A stretch of DNA of 64,000 nucleotides from Colletotrichum lupini (lineage: Eukaryota > Ascomycota > Sordariomycetes > Glomerellales > Glomerellaceae), in NCBI RefSeq assembly GCF_023278565.1, contig NC_064672.1, positions 3,472,001 through 3,536,000 of the forward strand, in the 5' to 3' direction. Numbering within the stretch: the first letter of the stretch is position 1; each line of letters opens with the position of its first letter. The notes under the pieces are model-generated. The model was not told the origin of the DNA. It was given only the letters and a program-made list of their open reading frames with translations, and made no database searches. Position numbers and translations under genes: made by a program. Positions 49,061-59,671 of this stretch are shown here, piece after piece.

Positions 49061-49465
49061 TCGCGAGTTCACCCAGCTGGCGGTAGCAGATTCATGCCGA
49101 CTACCAAGCACCTGTACAAGCCAACTTTAATGGTCACTCCGAACAGAATAGCAAGAAAATGGCAGAGATACTGGCTATGGTCTTAGACTTCTTCTGGTCC
49201 TGCCAATCAAGACTGGGCTTCGTCAGGCAACTTCACAGTTGCGCAAGTCGCGCCAACTGCTTTGGAGACATGGCAGCACTTCCATTGGATGTAGGATGTT
49301 TCTCGCAAATACAACCAGCTGGGATAAGAAGTGGTTACTCTATAGCAGGGAGGTGAAATACCTCAACGATAGCCGGTCAGCCCGCGCTTTCTCTACTTTC
49401 GCTTCATCGTGGCGCTCGTCCACATCATGGACAGCAAAAAGGCCGCCTGGCAGGAGGTGTGGTAG
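49061..49465 (+). pseudogene. Decayed protein-coding relic, family uncertain
   Basis: In one frame the plus strand reads a protein-like chain from about 49061 (through KPTLMVTPNRIARKWQRYW and SSGNFTVAQVAPTALETWQH), interrupted by TAG at 49184 and TAG at 49292. The next stretch, DKKWLLYSREVKYLNDSR, continues in another frame from 49323. It then returns to the first frame at 49382 as PRFLYFRFIVALVHIMDSKK and stops at TAG 49463. Long runs of Trp, Tyr, His and Met between the stops are unlike random sequence. The KPTLMVTPN piece recalls the helicase motif Ia region of SNF2-type ATPases, a weak hint only. I infer a gene fragment disabled by nonsense mutations and frameshifts. Confidence 0.45.
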
Positions 49466-50288
49466 ACACACGTCCATCAGGTCCCATGCTCAGCCTCATC
49501 AGCCTACATGGGAAGAAGTCTGATCATCGCCATATAGACGTACCCCGGCGCAGGCTCATCTGACTTTTGTGAACTCTTGACTAGACGGGCATGGCTATGA
49601 AGTCTTGCGGGTGATACAAAGTACCCCTGAGGAAATGAGAGAGTGTTGCCCTAATTTTCCTTCCACAATATCATGCTCAAGTCAACACCCCTTTCATCTA
49701 TCGTGTAAAGGCCTTCCTCTCTCATCAGGTGAGTGACGCCCATATTCGCTTGGGGCAGTAGCTATTTTCTTTCGAGAACGAACCCGTCCGACTGAAGTAC
49801 TGGAGTTGCCTACGGAGAGTGGGCCCGATTCCGACAACAATCCCACAGTATCATAGAGCGGGGTAAGACAGAGAAGACAGCCGTTTCTTCCATCAATAGT
49901 ACAGCCATCTCTAACATCAAAGTCTCACGATTTTCGAGTACTGGCGAACCCTGGCTCCATTGAAATGTCTTGATGCGACGTTGGGTATCGGTGCAACGGT
50001 GCCGGAAGATGTATTTCGCCGGCAATGTGACGTCTAGGTGGATACAGATCCTCTAACACCGCTAAGCTAGCGATAAGCTAGCGATAAGCTAGCGATAACA
50101 GAAAAAGTTCCTGGACCGAGTCTGCGTACTGGGTTTGGACGTCCTCTTCAGCATTACAAGCCCGTCACGACCTCCCAGATAGCAATTGAGCTATGACTTC
50201 ACACTCTCTAGTGTATTAGTTCAATTCTTGATTTCGGCTGTATCTATTGTCCATTTCCACAACCGCCAATACGCACACGAAAGTGGCT
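49466..50288. other. Intergenic region upstream of BCD1
   Basis: About 820 bp with the BCD1 promoter at the right and a short 11-bp tandem repeat at 50064-50096. Nothing else is recognised. Confidence 0.5.
50064..50096. repeat. 11-bp tandem repeat, three copies
   Basis: Unit AAGCTAGCGAT repeated three times without change, about 190 bp upstream of the BCD1 start. Confidence 0.85.
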
Positions 50289-51794
50289 ATGGCCGACCCC
50301 CTCCTCACAAGCCTTTGCGCAATCTGCCATATCGAGCCCCCCAAATACAAGTGCCCGCGATGCACCCTCCAAACCTGCTCCCTGACCTGCACGAAGCGCC
50401 ACAAGTCCTGGTCCCAGTGTAACGGCATTCGCGACGCGACGGCCTACGTCCCGCCCTCGAAGCTAAAGACCGCCGCGGGCGTCGACCACGACTTCAACTT
50501 TCTTTCAGGCATCGAGCGCGCCGTCCAGCGTTCCGAAAAGGAGATTATCGAGGAGCGGCACCTCCTGAAACCTGAGGACCTGCGGCCGGTCGAGGTGCGC
50601 AGCGTGCAGTGGAAGACGGGCCGCGATGGGCGCAAGAAGAGAGTCATGGTCACCGAGGTCCTGCGGGGGGACAGCGGCACAGGAGGCGCGCGGTATGAGG
50701 CGCTCTCCAGCATACCCTTCAAGAAGAGGTTGGCTACTTTTGGGATCCTGCTGAACCGTGCGCCGGTGGGAATGGTTAGACAGAAGGAGAACGGGACAAA
50801 CTTCAGCAAAGCCTCTGGCAGAATCAATTGGCAGATTGAATGGCTTCTCACTTCGTCCACAGACACAAAGACACCATCACAACAGCAGGAGAGCGTGGGG
50901 AACACCGATACAACAACGATAAAGAGGGTACTAGCAAAGGCACTTGACGACGTGCCGCTTTACAAGGCCTTCGTCACGGGGCTGAAATCGTTCAACGACG
51001 AGCAGACCAGAAAGGAACAGCAACGACAGCAACCACCAGACGACGACGACGACGAGACTCAGGAAGCCAATACTCACATCGGCGGCCCCGGCCGAAACAA
51101 GAAGCGCCGCAAGAACCAACACAAACCAGGCCAGTCCATTGCCACGGCCCAAGACACGGAGACGGGAGCCTGGCACCCCGGCCGATTCTTCATGCAGTCC
51201 ACTCCGCGCAGTACCTGGGCTTCTCACACCTGCGTCCAGCCATTCACGGGCACAACGGAGGAGGAAGAGGCGCAAAAGACGAGGTACAGGTTCTACGTCG
51301 CGGGTACGACCTCCGCGGCGACGGCAGCCACGGGCAAGACGGTCGTCCACCCTGTGGAGGCAACGACGCCCCTCGGCGAGGCCCTGCGCGACATGACGGT
51401 GCCGGAGTTCCCTACAATCTACGTAGTTGAAGCTGGAGCGGCCCTACCGGCGACCTTACTCCCGGAACCGAAGCCGATGCGCCTCATTCCCAAACGGAAG
51501 CACGAGAGCAACGGTAGAAGGGCAGACGGCGGCGGCAAGGCCAAGAGACTTCGCAAGAACCTGGAAGATGGCGAGCTGCCGAGTGACGGGGACGACAGTG
51601 GTGGTGACCTTGCCGACGCCGACGTCGATAGGTTCGCGGCCGCCGTCGACCAGATCATTGCCGAGCAAAGTCTGGGCGAGGAAGAAGACGAAAGCACAAC
51701 GAGTAGCTCCGGCTCATCGGATTCGGAGAGCGATGAAGGGGTCAGCGCCAGTCTCGCTGCCAAGTTGGCACTGTTGAAGAAGAGAGCGGCGTGA
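50289..51794 (+). CDS. bcd1: Box C/D snoRNP assembly protein BCD1 (HIT-type zinc finger)
   Basis: Single exon; the first ATG in frame is at 50289, giving 501 aa. A complete HIT zinc finger lies at the N-terminus with C10, C13, C22, C25, C30, C34, H38 and C44, the spacing of zf-HIT in Bcd1/ZNHIT6. After it, the chain continues with the Bcd1-type region (about 60-200) and charged low-complexity segments. The C-terminus is acidic and Ser-rich, ending AAKLALLKKRAA. Bcd1 is a nucleolar assembly factor needed for stability of box C/D snoRNAs, working with the R2TP/Rvb machinery. The open frame extends 14 codons upstream without another ATG, so 50289 is the start. The protein is longer than yeast Bcd1 (about 366 aa) because of the low-complexity inserts. 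Confidence 0.88.
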   Translation: MADPLLTSLCAICHIEPPKYKCPRCTLQTCSLTCTKRHKSWSQCNGIRDATAYVPPSKLKTAAGVDHDFNFLSGIERAVQRSEKEIIEERHLLKPEDLRPVEVRSVQWKTGRDGRKKRVMVTEVLRGDSGTGGARYEALSSIPFKKRLATFGILLNRAPVGMVRQKENGTNFSKASGRINWQIEWLLTSSTDTKTPSQQQESVGNTDTTTIKRVLAKALDDVPLYKAFVTGLKSFNDEQTRKEQQRQQPPDDDDDETQEANTHIGGPGRNKKRRKNQHKPGQSIATAQDTETGAWHPGRFFMQSTPRSTWASHTCVQPFTGTTEEEEAQKTRYRFYVAGTTSAATAATGKTVVHPVEATTPLGEALRDMTVPEFPTIYVVEAGAALPATLLPEPKPMRLIPKRKHESNGRRADGGGKAKRLRKNLEDGELPSDGDDSGGDLADADVDRFAAAVDQIIAEQSLGEEEDESTTSSSGSSDSESDEGVSASLAAKLALLKKRAA

Positions 51795-52547
51795 GATGGA
51801 CCATTGTACAATATCACCTTATACGTAGAAGACCATGATACCCTCGAGGCCCTGCATATAGCCTTTGTACATCAATGACGTGCAATAAACAATATATTGG
51901 CGGCACTATCAAATACTGTTCCCATGGTGTAAGCATCAAGAGTTGGGAAGACATAACAGACGCCAGCTTCTGGGGGGGGGGGGGGGTGTCTTTGATTTCC
52001 CAGAGATATCACAGAATATGGATCGCGACACCGTTAACATCAAGTCACTATAGCCAGGCGTAACCAACATCACGAGGGCACCTTGCATCATCACTTGCTA
52101 GGTTCAACAGAATGGCGGAAAAATGTGTTGCTACTTTTGGACAGACGTTGCCCCCAACTACCTCACCACCACCATTTTACGGCCAAATGCCTACGATGTG
52201 CCTATGATGGCCACCAAAACCACATTGGATATCAGTCCGTCAAGTCATTACGTCCCTTGTGTAAAGCCATTTGTATCATCAAACCATTGTTAATTGCCGT
52301 CCGAAAATCGACAGCCCAGAACTCGTTGTGCCTGATTGACCCTCAAGAAAAATTCCGAATCGTCCGTATTCCACACCTCATCTTCCCTGTCCATTTCACT
52401 AATGTGCCCGTCACAACCGTGTCGTGTCAAGTCGAAATTGGTAGAAGGCGAGGATGAATCCGGATGTCGAAACCAAGATTATGGGTCCAGACGGGTATTT
52501 ACCGCAACTTAGAAAAGCAAGTACATCGTCATCTGAGCGAAAGGCGC
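51795..52547. other. Convergent 3' region with a 15-bp poly-G run
   Basis: About 750 bp between the 3' ends of BCD1 and the CFEM gene. It holds an uninterrupted run of 15 G at 51972-51986. Otherwise nothing is recognised. Confidence 0.55.
51972..51986 (+). repeat. Poly-G homopolymer, 15 nt
   Basis: Fifteen consecutive G residues on the plus strand. The length may be unstable or a sequencing-sensitive count. Confidence 0.85.
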
Positions 52548-53647
52548 TTAGATGAACATGGCGGCAAAGCCAGCGGCAGCCAGGAAGCCGGCAACCGGGA
52601 CAGCAGTCTGCTTGGCCTAGAGAAAGATGTTAGTATTGCGTGTAGAGAAGGTAAACAGGCAAGTAGGAACTTACAAGGCCGCTGGAGCTGGAGCTGGCAG
52701 CGGTGCCAGTGGCAGAACCGGAAGCAGAGCCAGAGCCGCCAGTGGTGGTGGTGGCACCAGTAGCCTCGCTAGCCTGGCTGGAGAGAGCGCTGGAAGCCTC
52801 GCCTCCAGTGAGGGAGGAAAGGACAGTGGTCGAGCCGATGGTGGAGGTGATAACGCTGCCATCAGAGGCGATGGTGCTAACAATAGGCTCGGTAGTGACA
52901 GCGGTCTGGGGAAGGGAGGTGGCACCAGGGACACCGCCAACACCGAAGAGGGTGGTCTCGCCAGTGGAGGTGATGGTGGACTCGCCGCTGGTAATGACAG
53001 TGGTGAAGGTGGAGGTGGAAACCGGGCTAGGGGTCGCAGACTCGCCGCCACCAGAGGCAGCACCGGTGAGGGTGGTAACACCAAGGAGGGTGGTGAGAGT
53101 GCTGCCACCAGAGGTGATCTCAGAGAAGATCGAGGAAACGACCGGAACAGCGGTGGCAGTGACGGTGCCAGTAGGCTGAGTGACAGTGGCACCAGGGATA
53201 ACGGTGACAACGACACCGGCCTCTGATACGGTTGTTAGTGGTTTCAAGTCAAGCTTGAGATTGCTGGGAAGAGCAGAACTTACGGCGGCAGAGCTCAATG
53301 CCAGAGGCGACAGCGGCCTCAGCATCAGAAGACTGAGCGCAGCTCTGGAAAGAGCAGTCGCGAATGCCATAGGCGAAGTTAGGGTTGCGGCAGAGGCAGG
53401 CGTTGTCGCCAGCGGTGCAGCCCAGGTCAGAGGCGAGACCCTGCATGGCGGAGATACAGCCAGTCTGTTGATCGAGTTAGAATCACATATGATTCAAGGC
53501 GGTGAAGAACGAGCATCTGAGAATGGAAGTCCATGTGACTGGATTTTCCATGTTCACAGTTGAGGGAGGAAATCTACTTACGCCACAGGCGCCCTGAGCC
53601 ATGGCACCAGAAAGAAGGCCAGCACCGAGGATGATGGAAGACTTCAT
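52548..53647 (-). CDS. CFEM-domain GPI-anchored cell-surface protein
   Basis: Four exons on the minus strand: 53647-53582, 53464-53284, 53222-52675, 52616-52548. They splice in phase to 287 aa. A signal peptide (MKSSIILGAGLLSGAMAQ) leads into a CFEM domain at about 19-83 with eight cysteines and the CTAGDNACLC core, where the Asp three residues before the Cys is the usual haem-iron ligand in haemophore CFEM proteins. A long Ser/Thr-rich stalk of VTT/STI repeats (about 84-265) follows. A hydrophobic C-terminus (VAGFLAAAGFAAMFI) fits a GPI-anchor signal. The last exon supplies that signal and would be missed by ORF-only calling. The role is haem/iron binding or a structural cell-wall protein; membrane-receptor types have seven helices and are excluded. 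Confidence 0.93.
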
Positions 53648-56600
53648 TGTGAATGATTGTTGATGGGTTCTGTAAGACTGGAGAATAGTAAGTCGTTTGC
53701 GAGAAAAAGTCGGCAATGAAGGACCTGGAGGTGGAATATCAGCAGAGCTCGGATTTTCGCAATCGAATCAGAATAGAAATAAGATAAAAGCGTGAGGCGA
53801 GGTAATCCGCAAAAGCAGTCAATGAACAAAATTACCTGGTGACAAAGAGCGTGCGTGGGCTTGGAAAGAAAGCCTAAAAGATTGTTTGCGATGGTGAAGA
53901 ACGGAAAAGGTGGTGTGGTGAAAAGGGAAGAGAGACAACTTTGTGGGTGGGTGGAAGGGGAAAAAGAAGGCCATGAGATGGTGAGTGGCAGGTGGTGAAG
54001 GAAATGAGTGTTGAGCAAATTTGGGAAGCTGCGCCTGGGGGAAGGTGTGGTGTAACTGGGGAAAGAACGAGGCAGGTCCAAGGTCGCACAAGACGAGTCA
54101 ACAAACTGACAGTGAAATGTTGGTGTTCCGTTTTTCGTGTGCTTGAAAACTGAACAGGCAAAGGTGGAAATCCGAAGCAAGCAGCTTGCGGCAGTGCAAA
54201 AAGAAAATGATGAAGGCTCGTGATATCAGAGATATCGGGGATATATCAACTTACCTGCGATTGATATTGATGTCAAAGCTGTCGAGGCTGTTGGAAGCGT
54301 GCTTCAGAGTATTTCGCAGTGGTGGAGCGAAAGTGTGTGATGATGTGAGGTGACAATGGAAGAGTGTTGGTGGAGAGAAGTTGGTGGTTACTCGAGGTGA
54401 GGTGAGGTGAGGTGAGGTGTCTCGGTGGATAGGGGAGATATTATTCGAGAGTGCCGAATCGAGGTAGGTAGGTAAACAATTGGAATGTCACGTGAAGCGC
54501 TGAGTATTAGAGTAGAGTACCTTAATTGAAGGACAGAGGGCAGGAACGCGGAAGGTAAAGGGAGTGCCTTCCCGTTTATAAGTCAATCGGGAGAAGAAGG
54601 TGCGGGATGGCAGTTGGGCACGACGTGCGAACTCAGGGCCGTGCCTTCCTACCTACGTATGGATACTTGGCTACGTCGCTACCTACCCTGTAGACCTGAA
54701 TTCATGGGCAGGCCTTATTTCATAGCCACCACCTATTCGATTTTCGAACCATTGGACAAGGTACCTTCACTTGGCCTGGCCGACGGGAACCCGGCCTTAG
54801 CATGCAGAGCATCTGCGGTGAACTGCGAGGTGGGCTTTCCCGTCGATCAACGTTGGATTGTTTGATACCCAGATTTTTGGAGAACCATGTCATTTCGGCT
54901 GCCCCAACTTTAGTCGGCTTTGCCTCTCACGCTTGTCCTGACGTTGACATGCCGCTAGCCAGCAAATGAGAAGCCACCCGAAGCTAAGATGGTCAAGTCG
55001 ATGTGGGTATCTGATGTGGAATTCATCTATCTTCCAGGCTAGTACTGCAGCAAAAGTGGCGCCAGGTTGGTGTTTACAGCTCAAGCTCGGCCCCAAGCGG
55101 TGGAAGCTCTCTCGTTGCTCCACGCCCGTTGCCGGCAACTCCAGCACCAAAAGTCAACACAAGAAAAATCCTGCTTGGATCCTAAGCCACAAACCCAAAG
55201 CTGCATCCTCTTGGACTTACCGAGACCCGAAAGTTGTCGGCCCGGTGGCTGGAATCTCAGCTAAGACCGACCACGCTTGCATGCTCATGTTGTGAGGCAA
55301 GCTGAATTGAATTCTCTTTGTGAACAGCGAGTCGCGCGCAAACAGCCAGAAGAGTGAAATTAGCTCCCGGCAAAGTGCCCCTCGAGTAAATTGTAATATC
55401 CCAAGAAACCAATCTTGGGGGCCAGCGCGGGCTAGATCTCGCAACGAGATGAGAGATGCGACCTACTTTCGGGGTTGAAATGCGATGTTGACCAGGATAT
55501 GCTTGATGTAACCCTCCTGCCGCCGCCTGCAAGCGTCTACGAATACAGAGTACTCCGTACCTCACCTCCCCTCAGTCGGGAGATTTAACCCCCGTCCCAA
55601 GCTCTCAGGTTCCAGTAAGTAAAGAAACGACCTAGTGCCATGTGGTATCGTTCGGCCTGAGCTCTGACGCACTTTTGACTCCATCCCTTCCGCTGCAACG
55701 CTGTCAAACACTGCCAAACTAAGGCAAGAAGGCTGGGGGACGTGCGAATCTGCAGGCTAAGGCAACGGATGCGATGTCAAGTAAAAAAAAAAACACCTTC
55801 CTGGTGGAACCGTGCCCAGCAACCAGAACCTCTATCTACATCACCACAGTATGTATGGGTCCATGGATGATGGGAGGCTCTACCGCTACCTCTTTCCTTA
55901 TCGGAAGCCTGGGTTCACAATTCAAGCGAACTGCGAGACATGGGAAGGGGGGCTGTTTGCTGATTCCGAACCCTGCCTCCCAAGATACCCATGCCAACCT
56001 GCTTTTTGCAGCACTAACAAGGCAGGAGGCAAGGTCTGTTTCTCAATGCGACAATCAAGCTTCTGGGGCCAGAAATGAGGGACAGGAAACAGGGACTTGG
56101 GGTGGAAAGCTCGAAACAAATTCCGGGGCTCCCAAAAGCGAGGAAGCTGGGAGGTAGCCGGAGAAGCTCGCATTTACCTCATTGTAAGGTACAGTACGAA
56201 TACATGTGAGACGCGCAAGCCAACGTAGTCTGTATCTGCCACGTGAAGCTGACTTCGGTCATCTTGCATCATGATGGCCTTGATTTGGGAGGAGTACACC
56301 GTCCGACGCTTGGCCTCTCGTCATGCTAGAAAGAGGCAGCCGGAAGTCGGCAGCATGATAGCTTCTACATTGACCGTTAGTGACGAAGGTTGACAGCAGA
56401 AGAAAAATCATCGTGGGCAGACAGATCCCGCTGGGCCATTGGTGACTGAGGGGGGAGTTGCAGTCAGTTACGGCTGGAAACAAGGAAAAAAAAAGTGCTA
56501 GCTGGCAAGGTCTGGGCAGGACGTGGTTGCGTGGCTATCGCAGTACCAAGAGGGATGAGGTCAATCGAATGCACATCGACGCGTCCGATTCGCCAATGAC

Positions 56601-59600
56601 CCCGGGAGCCCTCTGTTGTGGCGCCGTGGCGCTCCACTCTGTGTACTCGGATATTTGATTGGGCAGGTTCGGCAAAAAGGGAAAGGACGGGGAGGGAAGG
56701 AGACAGGGGTTGAGCTTCCTACCTTATGCCTGGGGGGTTCGGGGATTCAGAGTCAATTCCCACATACCAACGACTTCTCCCACACTTCCTTTCTCCATCA
56801 TTCATCTGTTCATGCTTTTGCGCCGGATGCCACGAGACACTCAATTGCTTCCCTTTTGTGCCAAAACTCATCGTGAGCTAAATTATGGCCCATAAACTAT
56901 GTTACTGTTCTCCTCTGACAAGGATTGACTCGTCTGACGTCGGAGCGCATATCGAACTCCCAAAGCAAAGCTCTTCTGCCAACGAAAACGACCAACATGT
57001 CTATTGTCATGGTGACCGCCAGCTTCCACACTTTGCACCACACTACCTCTCAATAGAGCATCGGCGGCGTGGTGGGACCTGGAGATCAGTACCCTTCTGC
57101 GCAGTAGCCTCAGGACCAGCTCTGCATCGCTCTACATCGCCCTTTGAGCGTCGGCACACCCGTCAGGTCCCCGTCCCACCAACACCGCCATTCGCTTCCC
57201 CAACGTTACGCTCCCGCCCTGGCCCACGCCAGGGGCTGGTCGTTGCCAAGGCCCTTGGTCGAATCTTGTCGGCACTGGACCCATCCCTCAGCTTGCCAAG
57301 GGTTGGTCCCGCATCCAGAGGCAGCCCCCCTTACTCGATGAGCTTTTTCCAACTTTCCACGCTAGGCCACCCACAGTGGTTGACCTTGAGGAGAGAAACA
57401 AGCAAATCTCTGCTACTAGCCAACCGCTGCGGGGAGGGGAGGTCGCGTCAAGAGACAGGACGGGGGTAGCAATCTCGTGGTAGACGTTCCGAGACATTAG
57501 AGATGAAGCACCCAGATTTCACGCTGGTCTGCGCGCATCGCAATCAGATTAGGTCGACCAACGATGGGGTGAGAGCTTGAGATCGGTCAACCGGAAAGTC
57601 GGCCCTCAAGGTTGAACACGTCCTTATCGCGCTATTGCTGGACCGGCCGCTTTCTGGAGCCACGATGAGAAAAGCTTCTGACGTATTACCCTTTGATGGC
57701 CGATCCACAAAACACCTTATCGCCGCGACTCACCTGACGACGGCCCGAACAGTCGAACTACACCAGCCACCCACTTAACGGACTTTCAAAGAGGCGTCAC
57801 GGCCTCACCCGGGGATCTTGACCGAGTGTCCTTCTCGATCTATCAGAAAAAATTCAGTGCCTTTTGCAGATTCTGCGTGTCGGTGCTGGCAATCGCAACT
57901 GGATTCCATCAAAGCCCCTGTCATCCGGACTTTGCTCTCTTGGAAGCGAATGTGCAACGCGGATTAAGAGAACGTGACATCCCTGCCGACTCGTGAACCA
58001 CTGACAATCCATGTGGTGATCGGTGCGTCCCCCCTCAAATGCCTGCCTCGCGAAACGCGTACCATCCGTGCCCTTCCATCCAAACACCTCCTCGAATATA
58101 TAGGTCTTCAATCACCAGGTCACCTACGTAGGCAGACAGCCGCCCCCGCCCCTTTCTCGTGTCATGTAGAAGGGTGTGAACGTTGTGTTGTCCGTCGAGT
58201 GGCATGATGCGGGTAGCCGAGAATAGTGTGAAACAAACAAGAAAATAGCAAAACTGCGACGCCGCCAAGAGCAGCACCACGGTGCCGTGAGGGCAAATAT
58301 CACGAGAGTTGCAACATGGCCAAGGCCCGAGATTCTCAGCCGATGGCAGTAGGAATTCCCGCTTGCTTTCTGGCACACGTATGCATTTGCTTCTGTGTAG
58401 GTAGTTGAGAAGAGAAGGCCAGTCTACTTGTGGGAACTGTTGACATTGTTGAACATTTGTGGAGGGGCCGAAGACTTTCTCTGGTGTTTTCACAAGAAAG
58501 ACCATCGCAATGGGAATAGCAACGATCAATTTCCCCATCATACCCGTCACTCTGCCTTCATCATTATGCCCAGTAGAGTACATACATTCGGCAAAGGATC
58601 GACGAGATGAATGGTCTCAGTCTGAGGGGAAAGAACACAAACCGCGACTCCGCGAACGAATCAGTGTCGGTCCATCTGTCTTCGACCCATTCCATCGGGC
58701 CGCGCGTATGTGTGTGGATGAATAACCAATTCGACTGGAAGCACAATAGCGATGGACCATCATTACGGTATCATCACTCTTGTGACGAGCAAAAAGCCGT
58801 TTGTTCGCTTCGACTGATGCCTATACGATCCGCACCATGCGACCCGTCCCCGCGGCCACGACCTTCATTTCGTCAACTTCCAATGACCATTTGCTTACAT
58901 GGGGCCAACGTGTACACACGTACGCATACGCGTGTAAGTGTAAGTGTGTAAGTGTGTAAGAGAGAGAGAGTGTGTGTGGCAGCCTTGCACAGCTGAGAGG
59001 CCAGACACATAGCTGATGTTGTCATGATCGGCTCCGGCATGTTTTCCCCGCGCGCATGCGTTTGTCTAGGCTCATAGCACAACGTACAGGAACCCGACGC
59101 ACAAGACGGGACTTGTCATTTGCGGGAGAGAAAGTTTTGGCCCAGCCAATGTCAGCTCATGTTGTCTGTCTTATTACACATTGCGGGTATAGGCCGCCTT
59201 CCACTGATCGGAAATGGGCCAAGCTTTGGGGGAACGCCCAATCAATTGAGTGCGAATTCACTAGATTGCAAGTTCGCAAGTCGCGTAGCTGACGAGTATG
59301 CGTAACAATTATACTACTGCTAAAAGGACTTGTGACCAAACCAAGTTTTCTTCCCAACGCCGTGATCTGTGTGCAACAGTCAAAATCCTAGCATCGGAAC
59401 CGTCGAGCCCTCTGAGCCGCGGAAGAGCGTCTAAAGACCAGAACCTCTCGTAAGCAGCCCATGCGAGAAAGCAAAAAGGGGCAGCCTTGCCCAGAGCGTT
59501 GTACGTCAAAACAAATACCAATGGGGTGTCAATGACCAATACCACCCATGAGCCCGAAACATAAAACTATTACCAGCGTGATCACATACTGAAATGCCCC

Positions 59601-59671
59601 GAACCCCATAATATGCCATCAACGTGTGTCATCAGCCGTCAAATCCATCACTACATCATCTACAGTGCTCT
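53648..59671. other. 6-kb gene-poor interval
   Basis: The left part is the promoter and probable long 5' leader of the CFEM gene; a strong donor (CAG/GTAAGT on the minus strand) at about 54255 suggests a 5' UTR intron ending just before the ATG at 53647. GAGGT x5 lies at 54394-54418. The remainder up to the RNR1 3' end shows only short frames. The longest with an ATG, minus 58035-58583 (182 codons), has no recognised domain. A GT/AG-rich microsatellite lies at about 58930-58978, and one TACTCCGTA copy at 55551-55559. Confidence 0.5.
54394..54418. repeat. GAGGT x5 tandem repeat
   Basis: Five perfect GAGGT units in the upstream region of the CFEM gene; on the coding strand these read as ACCTC, a C/T-rich promoter-like run. 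Confidence 0.85.

Noticed and set aside
52627..53226. Gly/Ser-rich 199-codon frame on the plus strand
   Set aside because: Antisense of the Ser/Thr-rich CFEM stalk; repetitive coding makes both strands open.
58035..58583. 182-codon ATG-initiated minus-strand frame with hydrophobic stretches
   Set aside because: No recognised family, atypical composition, isolated in a gene-poor interval. It could be an orphan gene, but the sequence alone does not support it.
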